Assembly (NCBI GenBank): GCA_035269015.1
Contig: DATFJU010000018.1
Location: 1 to 10,079, forward strand
Source: JAIPJO01 sp035269015
GTDB lineage: Bacteria > Patescibacteriota > Patescibacteriia > Patescibacteriales > UBA12465
Direction of reading: 5' to 3'
Length of the DNA stretch: 10,079 nt
The notes below the pieces were generated by a model, which ran no database searches, was not told where the DNA came from, and saw only the letters and a program-made list of their open reading frames with translations. The translations under genes were made by a program, and so were the position numbers. Position 1 is the first letter of the stretch; each line of letters starts with the position of its first letter. Shown in pieces: positions 1-7,237 of the stretch.

Positions 1-33
1 AAAAACAATTATTTCTAATGAGTATTTTTTCAT
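1..33 (-). CDS. Start of an unidentified gene, cut by the window edge
   Basis: An ATG on the minus strand at 33-31 opens a frame that stays open to the window edge and reads MKKYSLEIIVF. It begins 6 nt after the stop of the O-antigen-ligase-like gene and has the same orientation, so it would be the next gene of the glycan operon. No Shine-Dalgarno is visible upstream, only A/T. Eleven residues are too few to name a family. A hydrophobic stretch beginning right after MKKYS would suit a membrane protein; spermidine-synthase-like membrane proteins can begin in a similar way, but that is a guess. Confidence 0.45.
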   Translation of the reverse strand, partial: MKKYSLEIIVF

Positions 34-39
34 GTATTT

Positions 40-1569
40 TTAATTTTTTAAATAATATTCTCTACTACTGGAAACTATTAAACTAACTAATATTAAATAC
101 ATTATACCTAATGGATGATTGAGATAAGGGGTAAAAAAATTTACAGCCATAAGCGTAAACAAACTTAAACCTAAAGCCCAAATGTATGGTTGATCATGTT
201 TAGTTTTAAAAGCTTCAGAAATCACCCTATAAAATAACCACAGATAAGCTAAGAGTCCTAAAAGTCCCATCTTAAGCCAAATACTAAGCCATCCCCATTC
301 AAAAGCATAAGTTGTATATTTTCCATTATTATCTTTTTCTAAAACTCTAGGATCTTGAGAAATATAGGTAATTTCCTTACCAAAACCATGACCTATAATA
401 GGTGATTTAATTATTTCTTGAGACATAGGAGGAAGTAATGACCAACGAGAAGAAATAGCAGCTTCTTCGTCATTCATAATCTTAGCTCTGTCTTTAAAGG
501 CTCTACCGGCGTTAAAATTAGCACTATATCCTGGTATAGGTATATTTATCACCACTACAATTAAAAACACTGCTGATACACTAATAAGTAGTAATTTTGA
601 TAAATTATAATAAACAATCTTTTTTTTATACTTTTTAATTATATAAACAAACCAAACTAATAAGCCAAGCAATAGTCCTACCCAAAGACTTCTTGATAAG
701 CTTAAAAGAATTGAAGACAAAGTTAATGTAAAGATAGTTATTAATGTATAAGTTGCTTTTTTACTTATATTTTTCCAATCATTTAAATTGAATAAGGCTA
801 TAATTATTAGCATTAAAGTATAAATATGTGATTGAAAGAATATTCTATAAAAACCGCTAGGCAAAACAGTTATTTCAGCTAATAAATATTGTCTACTCCA
901 AGCATACAAAGGTTCAATTATTGGTAAATTGTGAGAGAAAAAAAATAAAAGTATTAATGTTTTTATTGATATCCAAGTAACACTTGCTAAAAATATGCTT
1001 ATTATATCTCTAATTAAATCTTTAATATTATTATTTCTAAAGATATAAATAAGTGGTAGAAGTATTAAAAAATATAACCAAGAATTAAAATCATTAAACC
1101 AGACATTTAAATCATTACTTACTACTACTCCTTTAACAGTGGCAATTAAAATGAATAAAGCTAAAAGTAAAAAGGCTGGAAAATAAGCAAAAAAATAGGA
1201 GATGCTATGAGTTTTTCTTTCTTTAATCGGTGTTTGCAAATAATTTTTTAGACTAATTATATATTTTATAAACCACACTGTCATCACTACTAACCACATA
1301 GCAATACGTATTGAAAGTTCAAAGTTTAAAAGATCACTAAAGAAAATATAGCCATGAGAACCAATAATTAGTTCGATTATTATTACATATAAAGCATATC
1401 TTAAGTCTTTAATGGCTAAGCAAGCTACTGTTAGAAGTATAATAAAAAAACCAATTTCTCTAAGAAAAGGAAATAAATAACTTAAAAAAGATAAAGATTC
1501 AATTAAAAACAAAGCCAAGATTAAATAATAGAATCTTTTATTTATAATTTCATTAATTCTTAAATTCAT
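40..1569 (-). CDS. O-antigen ligase/polymerase-like membrane protein (Wzy_C family)
   Basis: A 509-residue polytopic membrane protein with about a dozen hydrophobic segments. It has a large extracytoplasmic loop at roughly residues 345-425 and a short hydrophilic C-terminus. The Wzy_C-type signature is visible: a Ser/Arg-containing SLSRSLWVG segment near 290-298, then the loop ending in a SPIIGHGFG motif at about 389-397, then an aromatic TM pair and an NH pair at 484-485 in the last TM region. Proteins of this family transfer or polymerise undecaprenyl-linked glycans on the outer face of the membrane (WaaL, Wzy or PglL-like roles); sequence alone does not separate these. Its ATG overlaps the stop of the GT2 gene as ATGA, with a poor AAAGAAA purine stretch about 8 nt upstream, so translation is probably coupled. 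In a CPR cell without LPS the acceptor could be a surface protein or a lipid. Confidence 0.85.
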   Translation of the reverse strand: MNLRINEIINKRFYYLILALFLIESLSFLSYLFPFLREIGFFIILLTVACLAIKDLRYALYVIIIELIIGSHGYIFFSDLLNFELSIRIAMWLVVMTVWFIKYIISLKNYLQTPIKERKTHSISYFFAYFPAFLLLALFILIATVKGVVVSNDLNVWFNDFNSWLYFLILLPLIYIFRNNNIKDLIRDIISIFLASVTWISIKTLILLFFFSHNLPIIEPLYAWSRQYLLAEITVLPSGFYRIFFQSHIYTLMLIIIALFNLNDWKNISKKATYTLITIFTLTLSSILLSLSRSLWVGLLLGLLVWFVYIIKKYKKKIVYYNLSKLLLISVSAVFLIVVVINIPIPGYSANFNAGRAFKDRAKIMNDEEAAISSRWSLLPPMSQEIIKSPIIGHGFGKEITYISQDPRVLEKDNNGKYTTYAFEWGWLSIWLKMGLLGLLAYLWLFYRVISEAFKTKHDQPYIWALGLSLFTLMAVNFFTPYLNHPLGIMYLILVSLIVSSSREYYLKN

Positions 1570-2267
1570 AGATTATGTTTCTTTTTAACAATATCTACAG
1601 CTCTGTTATATTTCTTAACTACTGGTAAAGATGGAAATAGTTTATAGAAAAAACTAGGTACCCAAGAGCTGATAGTTCCACCAGGTTTTACTGTAAATAA
1701 GACTTTATCTATAAACATTCCTTTTTTATCATTTTCAGCAATAGTTAAGAAAAAATCCCAATCCTGAAGTTTCTTTAAGTTCTCATCCCAGCCTTTCGCT
1801 GGCATAGCTTCCCTTCTAAGCATTGACATAGTGTGAATAAAAGGCGCTTGTTTAAGTCTTTCAAGAGAAAATTCTTCTAATTTAAATAGCTTTCTACCCC
1901 ACTTAAAAGAGCTATAAACAAAGTCAACATCGCTATTATTATCTAAAGCTAAAATCATTGTTTCCAGTGCTTGAGGCTCTAAAACAGCGTCAGCATCACA
2001 AAATAATATATATTCACCCCTTGAACTTTCATAACCTTTATTTCGTGAAGCTGGAGCGCCTAAGTTTTTTTGATTATTTAAAAATAAAACCCTTTGCTTT
2101 ATTTGATGATTTTTAAGAAAATTTTCAAATTTACTTATAACATTATCACTAGAAGCATCATTAACAATTATAATTTCAAAGTCTTGATAACTTTGTTTTA
2201 CTAAACTCTCAAGTGTATCTATTATTTTTTTTCCTTGATTATATACTGGAATGATAACTGATATCAT
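1566..2267 (-). CDS. Family 2 glycosyltransferase (GT-A fold)
   Basis: A 233-residue single-domain GT2 enzyme. It opens directly with the Rossmann-like strand MISVIIPVYNQ. The nucleotide-binding VND is at 35-37, the metal-binding DAD (DxD) at 91-93, and a catalytic-base region QDWD lies at 168-171. It should add one sugar from a nucleotide-sugar donor to a lipid-linked glycan at the cytoplasmic face; donor and acceptor cannot be read from sequence. The start is fixed by the family's usual N-terminus, although the upstream bases are only A/T repeats with no Shine-Dalgarno. It lies 4 nt after the GT4 stop and its TGA overlaps the next ATG. A TATAAT lies 14 nt upstream inside the end of the GT4 gene, which could be an internal promoter but is expected often in such AT-rich DNA. 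Confidence 0.93.
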   Translation of the reverse strand: MISVIIPVYNQGKKIIDTLESLVKQSYQDFEIIIVNDASSDNVISKFENFLKNHQIKQRVLFLNNQKNLGAPASRNKGYESSRGEYILFCDADAVLEPQALETMILALDNNSDVDFVYSSFKWGRKLFKLEEFSLERLKQAPFIHTMSMLRREAMPAKGWDENLKKLQDWDFFLTIAENDKKGMFIDKVLFTVKPGGTISSWVPSFFYKLFPSLPVVKKYNRAVDIVKKKHNL

Positions 2268-2271
2268 ATAT

Positions 2272-3351
2272 TTATTTATTTATTATATTATAAAATAATC
2301 TAGCTTGCCTTAACCAATTAAACTCATTTTTAGCTCTTGTGTAAGCATAACTTCCCATTTCTTGCCTTAATTTTTTATCATTTACCAATGTTTCAATTTT
2401 ATCAGTTAAAGCCTTAATATCATTTTCTGCTACCAGAAAACCACTATTACCATCATCAATTGCATCTTTTATGCCTCCACTTAGAGAACCTATTGCTGGA
2501 ATCTTACTTAAAGATGACTCTAAAAAAACTATACCAAAACCTTCAAAATCACCATTAATATCTTTAGAAGGCATTACAAATATATCACATAAATGAAGCC
2601 ATGACCACTTCTTAGTATCAGAAATAGAACCTGTAAAAATAATACTGAAATCTTTATTTTGTGCTTGTTTTTTTAAATTATCCTCTTCTATACCACTACC
2701 GGAAATAACGTAAACTAAACTTTTTTTAATGTTTTTATTTAAACTATCAATAGCTTTAATTACACTATCAAAGCCTTTTCTTTTAACAAGTCTACCTAGA
2801 CTATAGATAATTATTTTATCTTCTAAATTATAATCTTTTTTTATAGTTTCTACAGTTAGCATATCTACTTTTTCTGCTTTAACTCCTGGATTAACAACCT
2901 TAATTTTATTTTTTAATTCAGGTAAAAAATTAAGCATAAGATCTTTAGTATAGCTATTAGCTGAAATAATATGTTTAGCTTTTCTAAGTATTTTTTTTGT
3001 TATAATTTTTTTCCTTTTAGTTCTAATAGCATAACTAAAATCCATGCCATGAATAACTACGCCATAATTAATATTAAAAAGTGTTTTTAAGATTAAAGCA
3101 CTAGTTCCTAATGGTAGAATTTGACCAATTAATAAATAATCTGCTTTCTTTTTTTTGTAATAATTATATATAGAAAATAAAGACTTTAACCATCTTAAAG
3201 GTAGTCTTTTTTTGCATAACAATTCATTATTATTGTTATCAAGCACTAAAAAATTATCAGCTTCAGGCCAGTGTTTTTTTAGATTATAATAATAATTTGC
3301 TACCCCGCCTTGATGTGGTGGATATTCTAATGTGCACAGAAGTATTCTCAT
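2272..3351 (-). CDS. Family 4 glycosyltransferase (GT-B fold)
   Basis: A 359-residue retaining glycosyltransferase of the GT4 type. The N-terminal acceptor domain (about 1-165) carries the glycine-rich EYPPHQGGVANY loop at 9-20 and an HGMD at 101-104. The C-terminal domain (Glycos_transf_1) has GRLVKRKG at 186-193, with R187 and K192 as the expected donor-phosphate contacts, and the EX7E motif with E270 and E278 (FEGFGIVFLE). It is predicted to be cytoplasmic or membrane-associated and to extend a lipid-linked oligosaccharide. Its ATG overlaps the flippase TGA as ATGA, and it has the clearest Shine-Dalgarno in the window. The exact sugar linkage is unknown. Confidence 0.94.
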   Translation of the reverse strand: MRILLCTLEYPPHQGGVANYYYNLKKHWPEADNFLVLDNNNNELLCKKRLPLRWLKSLFSIYNYYKKKKADYLLIGQILPLGTSALILKTLFNINYGVVIHGMDFSYAIRTKRKKIITKKILRKAKHIISANSYTKDLMLNFLPELKNKIKVVNPGVKAEKVDMLTVETIKKDYNLEDKIIIYSLGRLVKRKGFDSVIKAIDSLNKNIKKSLVYVISGSGIEEDNLKKQAQNKDFSIIFTGSISDTKKWSWLHLCDIFVMPSKDINGDFEGFGIVFLESSLSKIPAIGSLSGGIKDAIDDGNSGFLVAENDIKALTDKIETLVNDKKLRQEMGSYAYTRAKNEFNWLRQARLFYNIINK

Positions 3352-4793
3352 AGCTTTCCTTTTTTAATTAATGATCTATATATACTAAAGACATCTTCTT
3401 TCTTTATTGCCTTAAAAATAAAGATAAAAAGAAAATAAACTAATATTGCTATTAAAACTAAAATAATTATATGAAAGTAGTTTTTTAAGTAATAAATTAA
3501 GCCGGCCATTATTATAGCAGAGGCTAAAGTCTTTAAAAAAACAATAAAGTTAGACTTTAATTTAAGGTCCATTATCTTACTACTATAATATAGACCTAAG
3601 AAAAACATAAACATATTACTAACAAGTACAGTAATAGCAGCACCAACTGCTTGATACATTGGTATTAATATAAGGTTAAGAAAAACACTTAAAACTACAG
3701 TTAGCCCCATATTATAAGTATTTCTTTTCTGTCTATCACAGGCATTTAAAAGTGAGCCAATGGGATAATTTAAGAAAATAAAAACCAGGGCTATGATAAT
3801 AATCTGTAATGGTAATATGGCTTGATTATAGGCGCTATCAAATAGCATTATTATTTTATCAGCTAAAACAATAGTACCAAATATTATAGGCACTGATATA
3901 ATCATTAAATAATTTAAAGCTCTTTTAAATGAAACTAGAAGTTGTTCTTTGTTGTGTAGCCAATAATGACTAAGAGCTGGGTAAAGTGAAGCTACAAAAG
4001 CTAGTGGTAGAAACTGTAAGGCAAAGATAATTTTAAAAGGTATCTGATATATACCTACATACATTTCATTAGCTAGGATTGAAAGTAGCACTGAATCTAA
4101 ATAAGTATATAATCTTTGGAAAATAGCATAACCAGCAAAAGGAATAGCTAGCTTAACTAACGTCCATAAAAACTTTTTATCATATTGTAAGTTAATTTTA
4201 ACACCTATTTTAAATCTTAAAATTAAGGAAGAATAGATAAAATTAAATAAACTAGCAATTGCTAAAGCTAACATAATATACAAAAGACTAAAACCTGAAT
4301 ATAAAGCCCAAAGACCAAAGCCCATAACTATCAATTGAAACAATATAGAAGCGATACTTTCATATAAAAGATTGTGATGACCTCTACTAACTGCAAAAAA
4401 GGTAGTGGTAAAGGAATCAAGTATCATACTAATTGAAGAAATATATACTAAGTACTTAGTTAGAGTTTCATAACCTAAAAGATAAGTAGTTAAAATTACT
4501 GCTCCAACAGTTAAAATAGATAAAGGTATTTTCAAACTCAAAACATTAGCCAACAGTTTATTAGATTCAAATGGTCTTTTAGCTACTTCCCTGGTTAAAA
4601 CATTAATTAAACCCAAATCAATAAAAATGGCGAAGATAGTAGTAAGCGAAATAGCTAAATAATACTTTCCTAATTGTTCAGGAGCTAAATTATTTGCTAA
4701 AATAGTAAAATAGGTAAAAGATATTATCTTTTGACCTATTAATGCTAAAGTTAAATATGAAGTATTTTTGGCAATATTATTTATTTTTGTCAT
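3348..4793 (-). CDS. Wzx-type polysaccharide flippase (MOP superfamily)
   Basis: A 481-residue protein with about twelve to fourteen hydrophobic segments and no sizeable soluble domain. The N-terminal pattern (NTSYLTLALIGQ, then a TM, then LAPEQLGKYYLA and IDLGL with a TREVAKRP loop) is typical of the Polysacc_synt/RfbX flippases. Members move undecaprenyl-diphosphate-linked oligosaccharides from the inner to the outer face of the cytoplasmic membrane, here presumably the product of the two downstream glycosyltransferases. It is the first gene of the operon, is transcribed away from rpmE, and ends in a TGA that overlaps the GT4 ATG. No Shine-Dalgarno precedes it; a TATAAT ends 6 nt before the ATG. 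A lipid II flippase role (MurJ) is a less likely alternative given the glycosyltransferase neighbours. Confidence 0.9.
   Translation of the reverse strand: MTKINNIAKNTSYLTLALIGQKIISFTYFTILANNLAPEQLGKYYLAISLTTIFAIFIDLGLINVLTREVAKRPFESNKLLANVLSLKIPLSILTVGAVILTTYLLGYETLTKYLVYISSISMILDSFTTTFFAVSRGHHNLLYESIASILFQLIVMGFGLWALYSGFSLLYIMLALAIASLFNFIYSSLILRFKIGVKINLQYDKKFLWTLVKLAIPFAGYAIFQRLYTYLDSVLLSILANEMYVGIYQIPFKIIFALQFLPLAFVASLYPALSHYWLHNKEQLLVSFKRALNYLMIISVPIIFGTIVLADKIIMLFDSAYNQAILPLQIIIIALVFIFLNYPIGSLLNACDRQKRNTYNMGLTVVLSVFLNLILIPMYQAVGAAITVLVSNMFMFFLGLYYSSKIMDLKLKSNFIVFLKTLASAIIMAGLIYYLKNYFHIIILVLIAILVYFLFIFIFKAIKKEDVFSIYRSLIKKGKL
3355..3361 (-). promoter_or_regulatory. Ribosome-binding site of the GT4 gene
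   Basis: On the minus strand this reads AAGGAAA, with the AAGGA core 5 nt before the ATG at 3351. It is the only canonical Shine-Dalgarno I see in the window, and it sits at an internal operon start where the ATG overlaps the preceding stop codon. It shows that the organism can use SD initiation although most of its starts here lack one. Confidence 0.75.
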
Positions 4794-4799
4794 ACTGAT

Positions 4800-4828
4800 A
4801 TTATAACAAAAACTTTATTTAATAACTA
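4800..4828 (-). promoter_or_regulatory. Predicted promoter of the glycan operon
   Basis: A perfect minus-strand TATAAT lies at 4805-4800. The six bases between it and the ATG at 4793 put the expected transcription start on or next to the A of the start codon, so the message would be leaderless. The -35 at 17 bp spacing (4828-4823, TAGTTA) is a poor 3/6 match. The region is shared with the divergent rpmE promoter. Confidence 0.55.
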
Positions 4829-4858
4829 GCACTTGATTAATTTTTATATAGGTGATAC

Positions 4859-4901
4859 TATAATAACTAAGCGAAAGAATTCGTTTTTTTATTTGTATAA
4901 A
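4859..4901 (+). promoter_or_regulatory. Predicted rpmE promoter region
   Basis: Two -10-like hexamers lie before rpmE. TATAAA at 4896-4901 leaves exactly six bases before the ATG at 4908, which would give a leaderless message. A perfect TATAAT at 4859-4864 would give a leader of about 37 nt starting near 4871. Neither has a good -35: TTGATT at 4833-4838 sits 20 bp from the upstream box, too far for the normal spacing. There is no Shine-Dalgarno between either box and the start. Which box is used cannot be decided by eye. Confidence 0.45.
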
Positions 4902-4907
4902 AATAAT

Positions 4908-5186
4908 ATGAAAAAAGACATACACCCACAATATAATCAAGAGATTAAAGTACAATGTGCTTGTGGTAACACCTTCACTACCGGTTCAACCGTTGGTGAT
5001 ATTAAAGTTGAGCTTTGCTCTAATTGTCATCCTTTTTATACTGGTAAGCAGAAATTAGTTGACTCTGCTAGAAGAGTTGAAAAATTTCAAGCTAAAAAAG
5101 AAACTCAAAAAGAATTATCTAAATCTAGAGTTGGTAAAAAGGCAAAAAGAGCTAAAAGAGCAGCTAAAAAAGCAGAAGAAAAATAA
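4908..5186 (+). CDS. rpmE: Ribosomal protein bL31, zinc-binding form
   Basis: A 92-residue bL31, a small protein bridging the two ribosomal subunits. The family N-terminus MKKDIHPQY fixes the start at this ATG; the frame is open upstream to a TTG at 4833, but those 25 codons match nothing in the family. The four zinc ligands of the C+ form are present as CAC (C17, C19) and CSNC (C37, C40), followed by the conserved HPFYTGKQ segment. The core ends near residue 60 (RRVEKFQAK). The rest is a Lys/Ala/Arg-rich tail that makes the protein longer than the roughly 70-residue E. coli form and should contact rRNA. It is divergent from the glycan operon and has its own terminator, so it is probably a one-gene transcript. 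The zinc ligands imply that it is not the zinc-starvation paralogue. Confidence 0.95.
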   Translation: MKKDIHPQYNQEIKVQCACGNTFTTGSTVGDIKVELCSNCHPFYTGKQKLVDSARRVEKFQAKKETQKELSKSRVGKKAKRAKRAAKKAEEK

Positions 5187-5191
5187 AAAAG

Positions 5192-5245
5192 CAGTCTTTA
5201 TTTAATATTTTTTATATTTAAAATATTTTAAAAGACTGTTTTTTT
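5192..5245 (+). terminator. Intrinsic terminator of rpmE
   Basis: The outer stem CAGTCTTT (5192-5199) pairs perfectly with AAAGACTG (5231-5238). After a small internal loop, a second AT stem of 7 bp (5204-5210 with 5221-5227) closes a 10-nt loop. The hairpin is followed at once by seven T (5239-5245). It begins five bases after the rpmE stop and separates rpmE from prfA. An A run before the stem would give weaker termination in the reverse direction. Confidence 0.9.
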
Positions 5246-5287
5246 GCATATATTAATAAAAAAGGTTAATATTAATATACAGTCTAG

Positions 5288-5316
5288 TATATAAATAATG
5301 TATTATTTAATATAAA
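5288..5316 (+). promoter_or_regulatory. Predicted prfA promoter region
   Basis: Because rpmE ends in a terminator, prfA needs its own promoter in 5246-5317. TTTAAT at 5306-5311 (5/6 match to TATAAT) lies six bases before the ATG at 5318; TATAAA at 5290-5295 is an alternative giving a short leader. No good -35 and no Shine-Dalgarno are visible. Two copies of the self-complementary octamer TATTAATA lie just upstream (5251-5258 and 5270-5277), but such words are common in DNA this AT-rich. Confidence 0.4.
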
Positions 5317-5317
5317 C

Positions 5318-6379
5318 ATGTTTGAAGAAATAAAAACAAAATTTAAGGAATTAGAAGCTCAGTTATCAGATCCAGGGATTAATCAAGACCCTGATAAACT
5401 TAAAAAGGTTTCTCAAGAACACTCTAAAATAAAAGAACTGTATGAACTTGTTATATCTTTAGAAGAAAAGCAAAAACAACTAGAAGAGAATGAAAATATG
5501 CTCAATTCAGATTTAGATGATGACATGAAGGAAATGACTGAAGAGGAAAATGAAAGTCTAAAACAAGAAATTGAAAAACTAGATAATATTCTTGATGAAA
5601 AATTAAACCCAGACGACCCTAATGATACTAAAAACGCTATTATTGAAATTAGAGCTGGTACAGGTGGTGATGAGTCAGCTTTATTTGTAACTGACCTTTT
5701 TAGAATGTACAGTCGATATTGCGAAAGGCAAAACTTTAAAAGTGAGATAATAAATTCCAACCCTATTGGTATTGGTGGCTATAAAGAAATAACTTTCTCA
5801 GTTAGCGGAGAAAACGCTTATGCTCATTTCAAATATGAAGCAGGTACTCATAGAGTACAAAGGATTCCTGAAACTGAAAAAAGTGGCAGAATTCATACTT
5901 CCGCAGCCACTGTAGCTGTGCTACCAGAAGCTGAAGAAGTAGATTTAGAAATTAACCTTAATGATGTTAAGGTTGATACCTTTTGTTCTTCTGGACCAGG
6001 AGGACAAAGTGTAAATACTACTCAATCAGCTATCAGATTAACTCATATTCCTTCAGGCTTAGTGGTAAGTTGTCAAGATCAAAAATCACAGCATCAAAAT
6101 AAAGATAAGGCTATGCAGGTTTTAAGATCTAGACTTTTAGCTAAGCAGGAAGAGGAAAAAAGAGAGAAAGATTCAAGTATAAGAAAGAAGCAAGTTGGCT
6201 CAGGTGATCGTAGTGATAAAGTAAGAACATATAATTTCCCTCAAGATAGAATTACTGATCATAGAATTAAAAAATCATGGCATGGACTTGAAAAAATAAT
6301 GGATGGAGATATAGAAGATATTATCAATTCCTTAAAACAAGCCCAAAAAGAATTAAATAAAGAAGATGACAATTTATAA
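5318..6379 (+). CDS. prfA: Peptide chain release factor 1 (RF1)
   Basis: A 353-residue class I release factor, close to the usual length of about 360. It reads UAA/UAG in the ribosomal A site and triggers peptide release. A charged, helical N-terminal domain (1-100) precedes the PCRF region with EIRAGTGGDESALF at 110-123. The codon-recognition tripeptide lies in QRIPETEKSGRIHTS and reads PET (184-186), a PxT that identifies RF1 rather than RF2 (SPF). The catalytic GGQ is at 228-230 within SSGPGGQSVNTT, and the C-terminal GSGDRSDKVRTYNFPQDR is intact. The start matches the usual RF1 N-terminus. Its last 14 nt overlap prmC, whose product methylates the GGQ glutamine. TGA stops also occur nearby, so RF2 should be encoded elsewhere. 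Confidence 0.97.
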   Translation: MFEEIKTKFKELEAQLSDPGINQDPDKLKKVSQEHSKIKELYELVISLEEKQKQLEENENMLNSDLDDDMKEMTEEENESLKQEIEKLDNILDEKLNPDDPNDTKNAIIEIRAGTGGDESALFVTDLFRMYSRYCERQNFKSEIINSNPIGIGGYKEITFSVSGENAYAHFKYEAGTHRVQRIPETEKSGRIHTSAATVAVLPEAEEVDLEINLNDVKVDTFCSSGPGGQSVNTTQSAIRLTHIPSGLVVSCQDQKSQHQNKDKAMQVLRSRLLAKQEEEKREKDSSIRKKQVGSGDRSDKVRTYNFPQDRITDHRIKKSWHGLEKIMDGDIEDIINSLKQAQKELNKEDDNL

Positions 6380-7235
6380 ACTAATTAAATACTGTTATCA
6401 AAAGTTAAAAGAGGCTTCCATTGAGAAGCCTTATTTTGAAGCTGAACTTCTTCTAGCTTATATACTAAAAAAAGATAGAACATACATTATTTCACATCCT
6501 AACTATAAAGTGAGTCTTTTCAGTGCTATAAGGACTGCTTATTTGTGTCAAAAAAGAACCCAAAATACTCCTTTAGCCTATCTTTTTAAAGAAAAACATT
6601 TCTATAATTTAAACTTCTTTGTTAATAAAAAAGTTTTAATTCCCCGCCCTGAATCTGAATTATTTATCGATTACTTTAAAGATTTTGATTATAACAACAG
6701 CTTAACAATGGATATTGGTACAGGCTCTGGTGCTTTAATAATAAGTTTAATAAATAGTTTAAACTTAAAAGCCTTTAATAATTATCACTTCTTAGCAACT
6801 GATATTAGTATTAGCGCTTTAAAAGTTGCTAAAAAAAATGCTAAAAAATATGAAGTTTTAAGTAAGATTGAATTTAAAAATAGCAATTTATTATCTAAAA
6901 TAAATAATAATATATTTGATAAATACCAAAATATATTTATTTTAGCTAACCTTCCCTACCTTAACAGTCAGGAAATGAATGAAAAAAGTATAAAAAAAGA
7001 GCCTCAGTCAGCTCTATATTCACAAAACAATGGTCTTAATCATTACTTTAGATTACTTAAAGAAATAAAATTAAAAGTAGATAATAATAAGAACATAATA
7101 ATTGCTATGGAAATAAATCCAGGACAAAAGAATAATTTGATAAGGGAAATTAATAATACTTTTTTACATCCTAAGATTAATATTATCAAAGATTATAGTA
7201 ACAAAGATAGGTTAATTATTGTAAAAATAAATTAA
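6366..7235 (+). CDS. prmC: Release-factor glutamine methyltransferase PrmC (HemK)
   Basis: A 289-residue SAM-dependent N5-glutamine methyltransferase that modifies the GGQ glutamine of release factors. The N-terminal helical substrate-binding domain (1-75) carries the EAELLLAYIL helix and the following QNTPLAYLFKEKHFY link. Motif IPRPESEL is at 92-99, the SAM-binding DIGTGSGAL at 116-124, the acidic ATDIS at 144-148, and the glutamine-binding motif is NLPY at 195-198 instead of the classical NPPY. EPQSALY at 212-218 is the usual EPxxAL. The ATG lies 14 nt upstream of the prfA end, with AAAGAAG immediately before it, too close for an ideal ribosome site, so translation is probably coupled to prfA. 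It converges on the DUF3048 gene, with 2 nt between stops. Confidence 0.94.
   Translation: MTIYKLIKYCYQKLKEASIEKPYFEAELLLAYILKKDRTYIISHPNYKVSLFSAIRTAYLCQKRTQNTPLAYLFKEKHFYNLNFFVNKKVLIPRPESELFIDYFKDFDYNNSLTMDIGTGSGALIISLINSLNLKAFNNYHFLATDISISALKVAKKNAKKYEVLSKIEFKNSNLLSKINNNIFDKYQNIFILANLPYLNSQEMNEKSIKKEPQSALYSQNNGLNHYFRLLKEIKLKVDNNKNIIIAMEINPGQKNNLIREINNTFLHPKINIIKDYSNKDRLIIVKIN
6411..6436 (+). other. Hairpin inside the start of prmC
   Basis: AGGCTTC (6412-6418) pairs perfectly with GAAGCCT (6425-6431) across a 6-nt loop. A possible G-U pair (6411 with 6432) extends it to 8 bp, and TATTTT follows at 6431-6436. Four of the seven base pairs are G-C, unusual for this AT-rich sequence. It lies 45 nt downstream of the prmC ATG, inside codons 16-22. 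It could act as a weak transcription attenuator or as a mRNA end-stabilising structure; the T run is short and interrupted. Confidence 0.45.
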
Positions 7236-7237
7236 TT

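Noticed and set aside
1566..4793. Possible recoded UGA (Gracilibacteria/SR1 code)
   Set aside because: TGA ends the GT2 and flippase genes exactly at the next start codon (ATGA), and Trp is encoded by TGG; the standard bacterial code fits.
4872..4890. CGAA-AGAA-TTCG plus seven T in the rpmE upstream region as an attenuator
   Set aside because: The stem is only 4 bp and would sit at the extreme 5' end of a leader whose existence is uncertain.
4833..4907. Upstream TTG start extending bL31 by 25 residues
   Set aside because: The extension has no family match, the MKKDIHP N-terminus is diagnostic, and candidate promoters lie within the extension.
5413..5760. Open frame antisense to prfA
   Set aside because: Ser/Phe-rich translation is the mirror of Glu/Lys codons in the coiled-coil part of RF1; no start signal or family resemblance.
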